NCBI RefSeq assembly: GCF_003096275.1
Contig: NZ_QENQ01000001.1
Span: 1,087,923 to 1,151,922, forward strand
DNA: 64,000 nt
From: Sphingomonas pokkalii
Lineage (GTDB): Bacteria; Pseudomonadota; Alphaproteobacteria; Sphingomonadales; Sphingomonadaceae
Direction: 5' to 3'
The position numbers were made by a program, and so were the translations under genes. Below the pieces are notes generated by a model that searched no databases, was not told the origin of the DNA, and was given only the letters and a program-made list of their open reading frames with translations. Every line of letters starts with the position of its first letter. The first letter of the stretch is position 1. Of the stretch, positions 42,361-50,700 are shown piece after piece.

Positions 42361-45360
42361 GTGGGGCAGGCGCGGGTCAGACGGGTGCTGGCCGTCCTTT
42401 CGGCAGTCTTGCTGGCGATCGCGTTCGCGCCGGCGGCGGCGCAGCCCGTCCCGGAGCGCTCGCTGGCGCAATATCGGCTGACCACCTGGCGCACGCAGGA
42501 CGGAGCGCCGCCCGGCATCATCGGGCTGGCGCAGTCGGCGGACGGGCTGTTGTGGATCGCCGCATCCACCGGCGTCTATCGGTTCGACGGCACCCAGTTC
42601 GACCGGATCGGCCCTGGCGCCAGTCTGGCGGTCGCCGACATGCCGACGGCGATGCTTGCCGCCCGCGACGGCACCATCTGGACGGGGTATCAGAGCGGTC
42701 GCTTCACGATCTACCGCGACGGTGCGCTGCGCCCGCTGCCGCCGCCGCCGGTGCGCAAGCGGACCATGTATCTGGAGCAGACCGCCGACGGCGCCGTCTG
42801 GGCGGCGCTGGCGCAGCCCAACATGCCGCTGCTGCGCTATGCGGACGGCCGCTGGCAGTCGGTTGGCGAGAATTGGGGCCTGCCCGCGCAATGGCTGATA
42901 AGCATCCATGCAGCGGACGAGGGCAGCCTGTGGGTAACGACCCTGGACGCGCTGTATCGCCTGCCGCCGGGGCAGCGGCGGTTCGAGCGCGTAATGGCGG
43001 TACACGGCCATGCCGGCGTCACCAGCGACAGGGCGGGGACGGTCTGGCTGGCCGATGACGATGGCGCGCGCCCGGTATTCCGAAAGGGTGCGCCGGTTTC
43101 GCAGGATGCGCCTCGTCGGACACCCGCCGCTGTACGCAACATCGCGCTCCGCGTGGACCGCCTGGGCAATCTGTGGGGCATCAACGGGGAGGTGCTGTTC
43201 CGGATCGCACCGCGCGCGGCGGCGGTGGAGACGCTGACCCGGCAGGACGGCCTCACCTCCAGCAAGCTCGGCGCGTTGCTGGAAGATGCCGAGGGCAATT
43301 TGTGGGTGGGGTCGTCGCTGGGGCTCAACCGGATCTCGCGCACCGCCGTGGTGGCCGAGCCGGAAATCGGGGCGCCGCCCCCCTATGGCTACCAGTTGCT
43401 GCGCATGCGCGACGGGGCGGTGTTCCTCGCCGCGCAGGACGGCGTGTATCGTGTCGCGCCGGGAATGCGGCCCAGGATGGTCTGGCGGGGCGACCCCGGC
43501 AGCGCCGGCAGCTGTGAGGATCGCGACGGCAGCGCGCTCGTCTTCGTGCAGGACAGGCTGTTGCGGTTTCGCGGAGAGCGCGCCTCGACCGAGCCATGGC
43601 CCTATCGGCCGACGCTGGGCGTGAGCAACTGCGCCGTGGACAGCAAGGGCAGGCTCTGGGCGAATGGCGGGCGTGCCGGGCTGTTCCGCCGCGACGGCAG
43701 CGGCTGGCGCGTGCTGGATCGCCCGGCGCCCGGTGCGCGCTACCCCCTGATCGTGCTGACGGCGGCGGACGGACAGGTGCTGGCCGGTACGCAGGACGGT
43801 CGGCTCGAACGGCTCGGTGAAGATGGCCGCCCTGTCGCTACGCTCGTCGCGCTCGACGACGGGCTCGACCCGGACGGCGCGGCGCGCGTCGGCGCCGCCA
43901 CCTATTTCACCGGGCGCAGTGGCATTTATCGGGTGACCGGGGGCACGGTGGAATTGCTGCCCCAGTCGCGTGCGCCCTGGGCGGCGCGCATCACCGGCAT
44001 CACGCAGGCGCGCGACGGCAGCATGTGGATGATCGGGCGGATGGGAATCGCCCGGATCGACGCGGCCAGCCTGGACCGGGCCTTCCGCGGGGCGGGGCAG
44101 GTGCTTCGTCCCATGATGCTGTCGTTTGCCCAGGGGCTGCCGGACCTGGGCTTCAGCGGATCCGGCCCCGGCGCAGTGACCGGCGGCGACGGCCGGCTAT
44201 GGTTCAACACGCTCAGCGCGGTCGCCTGGGTCGATCCTGCCCATCTGGCAGTGTCGCCGGCCCCGGTGCGCGCGGCGATCCTGGCGGCCAATTGGGGGAC
44301 CGGCGCCGCGCGCGATCCGAAGCAGCTGACGCTGCCTGCCGGCACCCGGCAGCTGCGCATCCGCTACACCGGCGCATTGCTCTCCGCGCCGGACCAGCTC
44401 CGTTTCCGCTATCGGCTGAACGGCGCCCCCGGCGAGTGGATCGAGGCGGGGAACGCGCGGGAGGCAATGTTCGGCAACCTGCGCCCCGGCAGCTATCGGT
44501 TCGAGGTGCAGGCGGCGGGGCGTGACGGCGGCTGGGGCCAAAGTGCGACGCTGGCCATCGAAGTGCCACCCACTTTCGTCCAGTCGAATGCCTTTTTCTG
44601 GCTGTGCGGGATCGCCTGCCTCTGCGTGGTGGTGCTGCTCTACACGCTGCGCATGCGGCAGGTGACGCGCGCGATGCGCCGCCAGTTCCACATCCGCACG
44701 CTGGAGCGTACCCGCATCGCCCGCGACCTGCACGACACGCTGTTGCAGAGCGTCCAGGGGCTGATGCTGCGTTTCCAGACCGTGGCGGACCAGCTTCCCG
44801 TCGACACCGCCCAGCGTGCGGCGCTGGAAAAGACGCTGGTGCAGGCCGAGCAAGTAGTGGTGGAGGCCCGCCACCGCGTGCTGGACCTGCGCACCGGCAG
44901 CCAGGGCGATCCTCTCGCAAGCCTGTCCGGCTTCGCCGCGCCCATGCTGAGCGGTATAGGTCTCCGTCTCGACACGGAGCGAGTCGGGCGGTCTCGCCCC
45001 ATCGTGCCGGCGGTGGCGGACGAACTGGTCCGCATCGGCGAAGAGGCGATCCGCAACGTCATTGCCCATGCACGCGCGCGACGCATCACGCTGCGCCTTG
45101 AACAGGGCGCACGGCTGGTGCTGGAGATCATCGACGACGGTATCGGCATTGCCGCAGCGCGGATCGAGACGCCCGACGAGGATCATTTCGGGCTGATAGG
45201 CATGCGCGAGCGTGCGGCGCGCATCGGCGGCACGCTGACGGTCGAGCGAGCGGCGGCGGGCGGCACGGTGGTTCGCGTCGTCGTGCCGGGCGGACGTGCC
45301 TATCGCCGGCGCTCCTTCTGGCGGCGGGCGTGGAGGGCTATCGCGCCGGACGCGCAATAG
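42361..45360 (+). CDS. Two-component-regulator-propeller sensor histidine kinase (HisKA_3)
   Basis: The 999-residue protein has a signal peptide (residues about 1-27, ending APAAAQ), a long periplasmic beta-propeller of two-component-regulator repeats (DGLLWIAASTGVYRFDG, GNLWVGSSLGLNRIS), a Y_Y_Y domain (RFRYRLNGAPGEWIEAG), one membrane segment (about 743-763), and a cytoplasmic HisKA_3 domain with RIARDLHDTLLQSVQG (His791) and HATPase (GEEAIRNVIAHA, DDGIGI, GLIGMRERAA). The start is GTG 42361 with GGAG seven bases upstream; ATG 42280 is an alternative inside the previous gene. Confidence 0.9.
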   Translation: MGQARVRRVLAVLSAVLLAIAFAPAAAQPVPERSLAQYRLTTWRTQDGAPPGIIGLAQSADGLLWIAASTGVYRFDGTQFDRIGPGASLAVADMPTAMLAARDGTIWTGYQSGRFTIYRDGALRPLPPPPVRKRTMYLEQTADGAVWAALAQPNMPLLRYADGRWQSVGENWGLPAQWLISIHAADEGSLWVTTLDALYRLPPGQRRFERVMAVHGHAGVTSDRAGTVWLADDDGARPVFRKGAPVSQDAPRRTPAAVRNIALRVDRLGNLWGINGEVLFRIAPRAAAVETLTRQDGLTSSKLGALLEDAEGNLWVGSSLGLNRISRTAVVAEPEIGAPPPYGYQLLRMRDGAVFLAAQDGVYRVAPGMRPRMVWRGDPGSAGSCEDRDGSALVFVQDRLLRFRGERASTEPWPYRPTLGVSNCAVDSKGRLWANGGRAGLFRRDGSGWRVLDRPAPGARYPLIVLTAADGQVLAGTQDGRLERLGEDGRPVATLVALDDGLDPDGAARVGAATYFTGRSGIYRVTGGTVELLPQSRAPWAARITGITQARDGSMWMIGRMGIARIDAASLDRAFRGAGQVLRPMMLSFAQGLPDLGFSGSGPGAVTGGDGRLWFNTLSAVAWVDPAHLAVSPAPVRAAILAANWGTGAARDPKQLTLPAGTRQLRIRYTGALLSAPDQLRFRYRLNGAPGEWIEAGNAREAMFGNLRPGSYRFEVQAAGRDGGWGQSATLAIEVPPTFVQSNAFFWLCGIACLCVVVLLYTLRMRQVTRAMRRQFHIRTLERTRIARDLHDTLLQSVQGLMLRFQTVADQLPVDTAQRAALEKTLVQAEQVVVEARHRVLDLRTGSQGDPLASLSGFAAPMLSGIGLRLDTERVGRSRPIVPAVADELVRIGEEAIRNVIAHARARRITLRLEQGARLVLEIIDDGIGIAAARIETPDEDHFGLIGMRERAARIGGTLTVERAAAGGTVVRVVVPGGRAYRRRSFWRRAWRAIAPDAQ

Positions 45361-45371
45361 CCCTTCGACCG

Positions 45372-46307
45372 TCAGACGCCGCGATAGACGAGCGTAGTGA
45401 AAAGGGCCGGGCTGATGATCATCTGCCCCCATTTCGCGTCGAACGCGGCTGTCGGGTGCGCAGCGATGGTTTGTTCGAGCGTCCTGCCCTGCTTCTTGAG
45501 TGCGGCGACGTTGGTGCGGATCGCGACGAGCATGTCGCGATATTCGATCAGGCTGGCGCGGTCACCGAGCGGGCCATGGCCGGGAACGACGATCGTATTC
45601 GGGCCGGCCATCGCGATATTGGCATTGGCCGCAGCGATCATCCCGTCGATGCTGCCGCCCGCGACATAATCGATGAACGGGTAGAGGCCGTTCCAATAGG
45701 TGTCGCCGGTGAGCAGCACATCCGCCTTGGTGAAATAGGCCGAGAGATCGCCATCGGTGTGCGACGGCATATAGGCGCGCAGGCGGAGGACATCGGCGCC
45801 ATAGGGCAGCATCTTTTCCGTCTCGACCAGCATGGCCGCCCGGGCGCCCGCGGGCAGCGGCGTGAAGGTATGGCCCCATTCGACGACGCGGATCGTCTCG
45901 CCGAGATGCTTCGCGGTGTTCGCCTGGGCGATGATTGTCGCGCCGTCATCATGGACCCAGGCATTGCCGTCGGTATGATCCCAGTGCCAGTGCGTGTTCA
46001 CCGCATATTTGATGCCGGCCGGCTGGATTTCGTGCAGCTTGGCTTCGATCTTCGTCTTGGACAGCGCAATGCCGTCGTCGACCATCAGCAGGCCGTCCGG
46101 ACCCGGCATCGCGACCATGTTGCCGCCCGAGCCCTGCAGCAGCACTACGCCGCCGCGCAGCGGGGTGGTGGTGATCTCGGACGACGCGGCGGCGGCGTTG
46201 ATCTTTTCGTACGGCGTCTGCTGCGCGGCGGCCAGGGTCGGCGCGCCGAGGCCGGCGAGAAGGGCTGCGGCCGAAACCGCGAGCCGATACAATCCTGCGT
46301 CTTTCAT
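45372..46307 (-). CDS. Periplasmic MBL-fold metallohydrolase
   Basis: The 311-residue protein has a signal peptide (MKDAGLYRLAVSAAALLAGL, cleaved after AAAQ) and the metallo-beta-lactamase zinc motif THWHWDHTDGN, then PSHTDGDL and VPGHGPLGD ligands. It is like periplasmic MBL-fold lactonase or hydrolase proteins, not a clear antibiotic resistance enzyme. The chosen ATG at 46307 is six bases after GGGGA. A TAC-N4-GTA site lies about 159 bp upstream. Confidence 0.85.
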   Translation of the reverse strand: MKDAGLYRLAVSAAALLAGLGAPTLAAAQQTPYEKINAAAASSEITTTPLRGGVVLLQGSGGNMVAMPGPDGLLMVDDGIALSKTKIEAKLHEIQPAGIKYAVNTHWHWDHTDGNAWVHDDGATIIAQANTAKHLGETIRVVEWGHTFTPLPAGARAAMLVETEKMLPYGADVLRLRAYMPSHTDGDLSAYFTKADVLLTGDTYWNGLYPFIDYVAGGSIDGMIAAANANIAMAGPNTIVVPGHGPLGDRASLIEYRDMLVAIRTNVAALKKQGRTLEQTIAAHPTAAFDAKWGQMIISPALFTTLVYRGV

Positions 46308-46460
46308 TCTCATTCCCCTGTTGGAAGGTGATCGCAAAGCCACCGCCGGCACACGTATCTGCGCCTTGCCGCGCGCCCATGGCGGTGGGGCGAAGCTCGT
46401 CAGGATGGTGGTGGCAGCGAGCGTCGGCAGAATATGTCGGGGGACAGGCGAGCGCCTTTA

Positions 46461-46470
46461 TACCGGTGTA
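46461..46470. promoter_or_regulatory. TAC-N4-GTA regulatory site
   Basis: TAC-CGGT-GTA, inside TATACCGGTGTATCG, about 159 bp upstream of the MBL-fold gene. Confidence 0.45.
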
Positions 46471-46550
46471 TCGCAAGGTACCTGCGAAGTGCTGCCATCG
46501 CTGCGGCATGCAAAGCCGGAGGTGCCGGACTGTCCGGGCGCGTAATCGTG

Positions 46551-46694
46551 GATCGAGGTCGGCGAAGTCGAGCGCAACCGCGACCCCGGAAATCATCACC
46601 CGGAAGTGGAGCAGGCGGCTTTTCGCCCGCTAACATCGCGCCGGGCATCGGCTACTCGCTGGACGAGATGCTGCAGGCGTTCGCTGCCGAGTGA
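46551..46694 (+). pseudogene. Heme catalase gene fragment, frameshifted
   Basis: One frame reads GEVERNRDPGNHHPEVEQAA and then Phe; a single-base shift in the TTTT run gives FSPANIAPGIGYSLDEMLQ and then a stop. Together they match the conserved segment of heme catalases usually seen as LNRNPxNYFAEVEQAAF followed by SPxNxVPGIGxSPDKMLQ. The fragment lacks start, heme ligand and the rest of the gene. Codon use in the two pieces is coding-like, so the decay is recent. Confidence 0.7.
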
Positions 46695-46707
46695 GCCCGG
46701 CGAGGCG

Positions 46708-46717
46708 TACCGCCGTA
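46708..46717. promoter_or_regulatory. TAC-N4-GTA site before the nitrile hydratase-like operon
   Basis: TAC-CGCC-GTATGGGGTGC, centred 88 bp before the first gene of the operon at 46800. The extended sequence is the same as at 31588 (GTATGGGGTGC). Confidence 0.55.
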
Positions 46718-46799
46718 TGGGGTGCGCCCTCACCCTGTAGAATGGCTGCCATCGTCCTGATTTGAGAGCCTTCCGCCAGAAGACTTGGGAGCCGATCGG

Positions 46800-47129
46800 A
46801 TGAATGCATCACCCCTGGCGTCGGTCGTGCCGGCGCTGAAGGAACTGCCCGCCTTTTCCGAAGGACAGCGGGTCCGCGTGCTGGAGCGCGCGCCGATCGG
46901 ACATTATCGCGTGCCGATCTATCTTCGCCGCCATGTCGGTACCGTCGAGCGGGTGATCGAACCCGCCATGATCGACAATGAAGAAGAAGGCTATGGCCGC
47001 AACGCCGGCAACAGGCTGCACTATTATCGCGTGTCGTTCCGCATGACCGAGGTCTGGACCCGCTATGACGGTTCCCCGCGCGACGAACTGCACATCGAAA
47101 TCTTCGAAACCTGGCTGGAGCAAGCCTGA
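46800..47129 (+). CDS. Nitrile hydratase beta-subunit C-terminal-half homologue
   Basis: The 109-residue protein aligns with the C-terminal half of nitrile hydratase beta, or the corresponding small subunit of thiocyanate hydrolase: FSEGQRVRVLERAPIGHYRV, LRRHVGTVERV, YYRVSFRMTEVW and the end HIEIFETWLEQA. These residues form the SH3-like barrel beside the metal site. ATG 46800 has GGGAG eight bases upstream. Its stop overlaps the start of the metal-binding subunit by one base. Confidence 0.85.
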   Translation: MNASPLASVVPALKELPAFSEGQRVRVLERAPIGHYRVPIYLRRHVGTVERVIEPAMIDNEEEGYGRNAGNRLHYYRVSFRMTEVWTRYDGSPRDELHIEIFETWLEQA

Positions 47130-47782
47130 TGGCACAGGACCACGCGCATGATCACGACCACGATCACGATGACCACACGCCGATCACCGCCGAGGCCGCG
47201 CCCGGCTATTACGAGGTGATGGAGACCGCGGTTCGCGAAATCCTGATCGAGAAGGGCTATCTCACCGCCAACGACATCCGCCACCAGATCGAGGTGCTGG
47301 ACAGTCGCACGCCCGCGCTCGGCGCAGCGGCGGTGGCGCGCGCCTGGACCGACCCCGCCTTCAAGGCGCGGCTGCTCGAAAACGGCCGCACCGCCTGCGA
47401 GGAACTGGGCATCAGCTTTTACGACGATACCCAGCTGATCGTGCTCGAGAACACGGCCGAGGTGCACAACCTGATCGTGTGCACGCTATGCTCCTGCTAT
47501 CCGCGCCCCGTGCTGGGCCTGCCGCCCGACTGGTACAAGCTGAAGCCCTATCGCGCCCGCGCGGTGAGCGAACCGCGCAAGGTGCTCGCCGAATTCGGCA
47601 CGATCATCCCCGACGATGTCGAGATCCGGGTTAGCGATTCAACCGCGGTCATCCGCTACCTCGTCCTGCCCCGTCGCCCAGAGGGAACCGAAGGCTGGTC
47701 GGAGGCGCAGCTTGCCTCGATCGTCACCCGCGACGCCATGATCGGCGTGATCCCCGTAACACTCGAGAAGGAGGCCGCGTGA
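47129..47782 (+). CDS. Nitrile hydratase/thiocyanate hydrolase metal-binding (alpha/gamma) subunit, cobalt type
   Basis: The 217-residue subunit has the metal site CTLCSCYPRPVLGLPPDWYK (Cys118, Cys121, Cys123), with Thr in the position that marks cobalt enzymes, and the YRARAVSEPRKVLAEFG segment that follows in all family members. The N-terminus is very rich in His and Asp (HAHDHDHDHDDH), which may bind metal. It catalyses addition of water to a nitrile-like group; the substrate could be a nitrile or thiocyanate. It is the middle gene of the enzyme set. Confidence 0.92.
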   Translation: MAQDHAHDHDHDHDDHTPITAEAAPGYYEVMETAVREILIEKGYLTANDIRHQIEVLDSRTPALGAAAVARAWTDPAFKARLLENGRTACEELGISFYDDTQLIVLENTAEVHNLIVCTLCSCYPRPVLGLPPDWYKLKPYRARAVSEPRKVLAEFGTIIPDDVEIRVSDSTAVIRYLVLPRRPEGTEGWSEAQLASIVTRDAMIGVIPVTLEKEAA

Positions 47783-48117
47783 TGCCCACCCAGGATTTCG
47801 TCAGCCGCCTTCCCAATGACATTGGCGGGTTCGAGGCCGGCTCGGTGATGCGCGTCGAGCATGCGCTGGAGCCGTGGGAAAAGCGCTGCCACGCGCTGGC
47901 CGACGTGCTCGACTTCAAGAAGCTGATCAACACCGAGGAGAAGCGCAAAGGCGTGGAAGCGCTGGGCGAGACGCTGATCGGCAAGCTGCCTTATTATGAG
48001 CGCTGGATCGTCGCCTTCGCGAACATCAGCTTCACCAAGGGCTTCTTTACCCCCACCGAACTCGCGGAAAAGATGGCCGAGGTGGATGCCCGCTTCGCGG
48101 AGCAGCAGGCGGGCTGA
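47782..48117 (+). CDS. Nitrile hydratase beta-subunit N-terminal-half homologue
   Basis: The 111-residue protein aligns with the helical N-terminal half of nitrile hydratase beta: LPNDIGGFEAGSV, PWEKRCHALAD, KLPYYERWIVAFANI and a final helix. The canonical beta subunit carries this part and the C-terminal barrel in one chain; here they are separate genes as in thiocyanate hydrolase. It may instead serve as the cobalt chaperone, because activators share this fold. ATG 47782 has AAGGAGG seven bases upstream. Confidence 0.82.
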   Translation: MPTQDFVSRLPNDIGGFEAGSVMRVEHALEPWEKRCHALADVLDFKKLINTEEKRKGVEALGETLIGKLPYYERWIVAFANISFTKGFFTPTELAEKMAEVDARFAEQQAG

Positions 48118-48118
48118 C

Positions 48119-48820
48119 ATGGCAGCCCAGCCCACTTGCTTCCACGAAGCCGATCCGCGGCTGGCGCTGTGGCGCCGGGCCGGCGTGGAGGGGCTCGGCA
48201 CCTTCGCGCTGGTGCTGGCCGCGACCGGCAGCGGCATCGCGGCCGCACGGGTGTTCGCCGCGCAGCCGGGGATGATCCTGCCGGTGACGGCGGTGGCGAT
48301 TGCGGCGGCGCTGGTCGGGCTGATCGTCGCGCTGGGCAGCGTATCGGGCGGACATTACAATCCGCTGATCACGCTGTTGCAATGGCTGGGCCGCGAGCGC
48401 TCGGGTGTGTGTACGATCGCCTATGTCGCGGCCCAATTGGTGGGTGGCACGCTGGGCGGCGCGGCAGCGGCCGCACTTTGGGGCGGCCCGAACGGATCGA
48501 CGGGCGGGCTCGGCTGGCACGGCGTGGGTGGCGAACTGGTCGCCAGCGCGGGGCTGATGCTGGTGGTGTTCGGTTGCATGCGCAGCGGACGGACCGATAC
48601 CGGCCCCTTTGCGGTCGGCGCGTGGCTGGTGTCGGACATCATCGCGACCCCTACCGCCGCCTATGCCAATCCCGCCGTCGTGTTCGGCGCGCTTGTCACC
48701 AACGGACCCTTGCACCTCGCTACGGGCTCGGCCGTGCCCTATCTGCTTGGCGAGGCCCTTGGTGCGCTGGTTGCCTTCGGGTTGATCCACACATTCTTTC
48801 GTGCGGGGAGCGCCGCATGA
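48119..48820 (+). CDS. MIP-family (aquaporin-like) channel
   Basis: The 233-residue membrane protein has six hydrophobic segments and two half-helix motifs: GGHYNPLITL (NPL in place of NPA) and AAYANPAVVFG. In ordinary aquaporins the second motif is NPAR and the Arg forms the selectivity filter; here Val follows. The pore is thus expected to be wider or non-aquaporin in selectivity. It starts one base after the preceding gene, so it belongs to the nitrile hydratase-like operon and may pass substrate or product. Confidence 0.82.
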   Translation: MAAQPTCFHEADPRLALWRRAGVEGLGTFALVLAATGSGIAAARVFAAQPGMILPVTAVAIAAALVGLIVALGSVSGGHYNPLITLLQWLGRERSGVCTIAYVAAQLVGGTLGGAAAAALWGGPNGSTGGLGWHGVGGELVASAGLMLVVFGCMRSGRTDTGPFAVGAWLVSDIIATPTAAYANPAVVFGALVTNGPLHLATGSAVPYLLGEALGALVAFGLIHTFFRAGSAA

Positions 48821-49869
48821 TCGCCCGGCTGCTCCGCCATCTGCCGCAGGACCGCCGCTATCGGCGCAGCCTGGCGCTGGTCTATGGCGTGCTTGCCGTT
48901 CTCAACTTCGGCGGCTGGGCCTGGGCGCTTCTCGCCTTCCATGGGCAGCCGGCGTTGCTCGGCGTCGCGCTGGTGGTGTACGGCCTCGGCCTGCGCCATG
49001 CGGTGGATGCGGATCATGTTGCGGCGATAGACAACGTGACCCGAAAGCTACTGCAGGAGAAGCGGCCGCCGGTGGCGGTGGGTTTCTGGTTCGCGATCGG
49101 CCATTCCACCGTCGTCATCCTGGTCACCGCCGCAGTTGTCGTCGCGGCAAACAACCTCCAGGGCTTCGAAGCCTTTCGCCAGGCCGGCGGCACGCTCAGC
49201 ACCTGCATCTCCGCGCTGTTCCTGCTGGTGGTCGCGGCGATGAACTTCCTGATCCTCGGCACCATCCTGCGGACGCTCAAGCGCGTGCGCGCAGGGGAGC
49301 CGATCGACGACGGCGCGCTGGACCTGATGTTCGCCGGGCGCGGCCCCCTGTCCAGACTGTTCCGCCCGCTCTTCCGCTGCATCGGCCGGCCGTGGCACAT
49401 GGCCCCCCTCGGATTCCTGTTCGGACTGAGCTTCGACACCGCGACCGAGGTGACGCTGTTTGGTCTTTCCGCCACCCAGGCCGGCCACGGCGTCTCGCCC
49501 GGCGCGACCCTGGTGTTCCCGGTACTGTTCGCGGCGGGCATGTCGCTGCTCGACACGACCGACGGGGTGATGATGGTCGGCGCCTATCGCTGGGCCTTTG
49601 TCGAGCCGCTGCGCAAGCTCTACTACAACCTCACCATCACGATGATGTCGATCGCCGTCGCGCTGTTCATCGGCGGCGTGGAGATCAGCGCATTGGCCGT
49701 CCGCAGGCTCGGGGCGGAGGGGCCGCTTGCCGCATGGGCGCTCGCGCTCAACGAGAATTTCAACGGCCTAGGCTTCGCCATCATCGGCGTGTTCGCAGCG
49801 GCCTGGGCGCTGTCCTTCCTGATCTTCCGCGCGGCCGGCCGCAAGACAGCGGCGGCCGCCATGCAATAA
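48817..49869 (+). CDS. NiCoT-family cobalt/nickel permease
   Basis: The 350-residue membrane protein has the NiCoT signature RHAVDADHVAAIDNVTRK in the second segment, FAIGHSTVVI and LGFLFGLSFDTATEV. Cobalt transporters of this family (NhlF) accompany cobalt-type nitrile hydratases. Its start overlaps the channel stop by four bases. It provides the metal for the CTLCSC site of the enzyme. Confidence 0.92.
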   Translation: MIARLLRHLPQDRRYRRSLALVYGVLAVLNFGGWAWALLAFHGQPALLGVALVVYGLGLRHAVDADHVAAIDNVTRKLLQEKRPPVAVGFWFAIGHSTVVILVTAAVVVAANNLQGFEAFRQAGGTLSTCISALFLLVVAAMNFLILGTILRTLKRVRAGEPIDDGALDLMFAGRGPLSRLFRPLFRCIGRPWHMAPLGFLFGLSFDTATEVTLFGLSATQAGHGVSPGATLVFPVLFAAGMSLLDTTDGVMMVGAYRWAFVEPLRKLYYNLTITMMSIAVALFIGGVEISALAVRRLGAEGPLAAWALALNENFNGLGFAIIGVFAAAWALSFLIFRAAGRKTAAAAMQ

Positions 49870-49873
49870 CCAA

Positions 49874-49910
49874 GCAAAACGCATTGTGTATGGATGCAAA
49901 CCGCATTATG
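49874..49910. repeat. Direct repeat, possible MocR operator
   Basis: GCAAAACGCATTGTG (49874-49888) and GCAAACCGCATTATG (49896-49910) are 13/15 identical and 22 bp apart, two turns of the helix. A related CGCATTGTATGG is at 50714-50725, before the MocR gene. Confidence 0.5.
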
Positions 49911-49945
49911 TTTGGCTTGTAGGGATCGACTCGGGAGTAGGAGCC

Positions 49946-50377
49946 ATGGCGATTGCAACGGATACGGGTGCCTTTCCCTGGATCTTGAAGTCCGAGTGGA
50001 AGGGGCTGTGCCCGCGTTGTGGCAAGGGGCGGATGTTCCGCTGCTGGCTGAAGGTCGTCGACAAGTGCGAGGCATGCGGCCTCGACTATCGTTTCGCGTC
50101 GCCGGACGACGGCCCGGCCTTCTTCTCGCTCTGCATCGTCGTGTTCCCGCTGACCTTCGTGGTGGTGTGGGTGCAGGTGGCGTTCGAGCCGCCCTGGTGG
50201 ATCCATCTGTTCACCTCGCTGCCGCTGATGGTGCTCGGCAGCCTGTTGCCGCTACGGCCCATCAAGGGCTGGCTGGTCGCGTCGCAATATGTGAACCGCG
50301 CCCACGAGGCCGGTACCGAGAAATTGTGGAACAGGCTCGACGGCCGCGCCGCCGGCAGCGACCTGTTCGACGGGTAA
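49946..50377 (+). CDS. DUF983 family protein
   Basis: The 143-residue protein has a zinc-ribbon-like start (CPRCGKGRMFRCWLKVVDKC then EACG) and two hydrophobic segments, as in DUF983 proteins of alphaproteobacteria, often found near cytochrome oxidase genes. The function is not known. ATG 49946 has GGAG upstream. The next gene starts six bases after its stop. Confidence 0.85.
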   Translation: MAIATDTGAFPWILKSEWKGLCPRCGKGRMFRCWLKVVDKCEACGLDYRFASPDDGPAFFSLCIVVFPLTFVVVWVQVAFEPPWWIHLFTSLPLMVLGSLLPLRPIKGWLVASQYVNRAHEAGTEKLWNRLDGRAAGSDLFDG

Positions 50378-50382
50378 GCGCC

Positions 50383-50700
50383 GTGGACACGCTTCGCTCC
50401 CAGATAGAGGCTGCGCGGCAGGCCGCCGCGACAGTGCTCGCCGCCATGGGGCGGGCGGCGGAGGCGGAAATGGTCGTGCGCGGGCAGGGGGATGATTTCC
50501 TGGAGGTCCGCACCGCGCTGCTCGCGGTCCAGCGGGCAAGCAGTCGGGTCGCGCTGCTGGAACGTGCCCTGCACTGCTATGCCGATCCCGATTTCTGGGA
50601 AGCGGAGCCGTGCGAGGCGATGCTGGCCTATCATGATCGCGGCGATGTCGCCCGCGCTGCCTTGCGCGGCCGCGACGGCTTCGCGCAGCACCGGGATTGA
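50383..50700 (+). CDS. Hypothetical protein, 105 residues
   Basis: The frame from GTG 50383 gives a soluble, Ala- and Arg-rich helical protein (DTLRSQIEAARQAAATVLAA). It follows the DUF983 gene closely on the same strand. No family is recognised. Start and reality are moderately supported by codon use and position. Confidence 0.55.
   Translation: MDTLRSQIEAARQAAATVLAAMGRAAEAEMVVRGQGDDFLEVRTALLAVQRASSRVALLERALHCYADPDFWEAEPCEAMLAYHDRGDVARAALRGRDGFAQHRD

Larger units (their letters stand above)
46308..46799. other. Intergenic region with regulon sites and catalase remnant
   Basis: This 492-bp gap between the MBL gene (minus) and the nitrile hydratase-like operon (plus) holds no intact gene. 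It contains two TAC-N4-GTA sites (46461, 46708) and a frameshifted catalase fragment (46551-46694). Confidence 0.6.

Noticed and set aside
45372..46307. Beta-lactam resistance metallo-beta-lactamase
   Set aside because: The HWHWDH motif is shared by many MBL-fold hydrolases; the rest does not match class B beta-lactamases closely enough.
46434..46694. 86-residue plus-strand frame
   Set aside because: Only the last 20 codons are coding-like; these are the catalase remnant, joined to a non-coding start.
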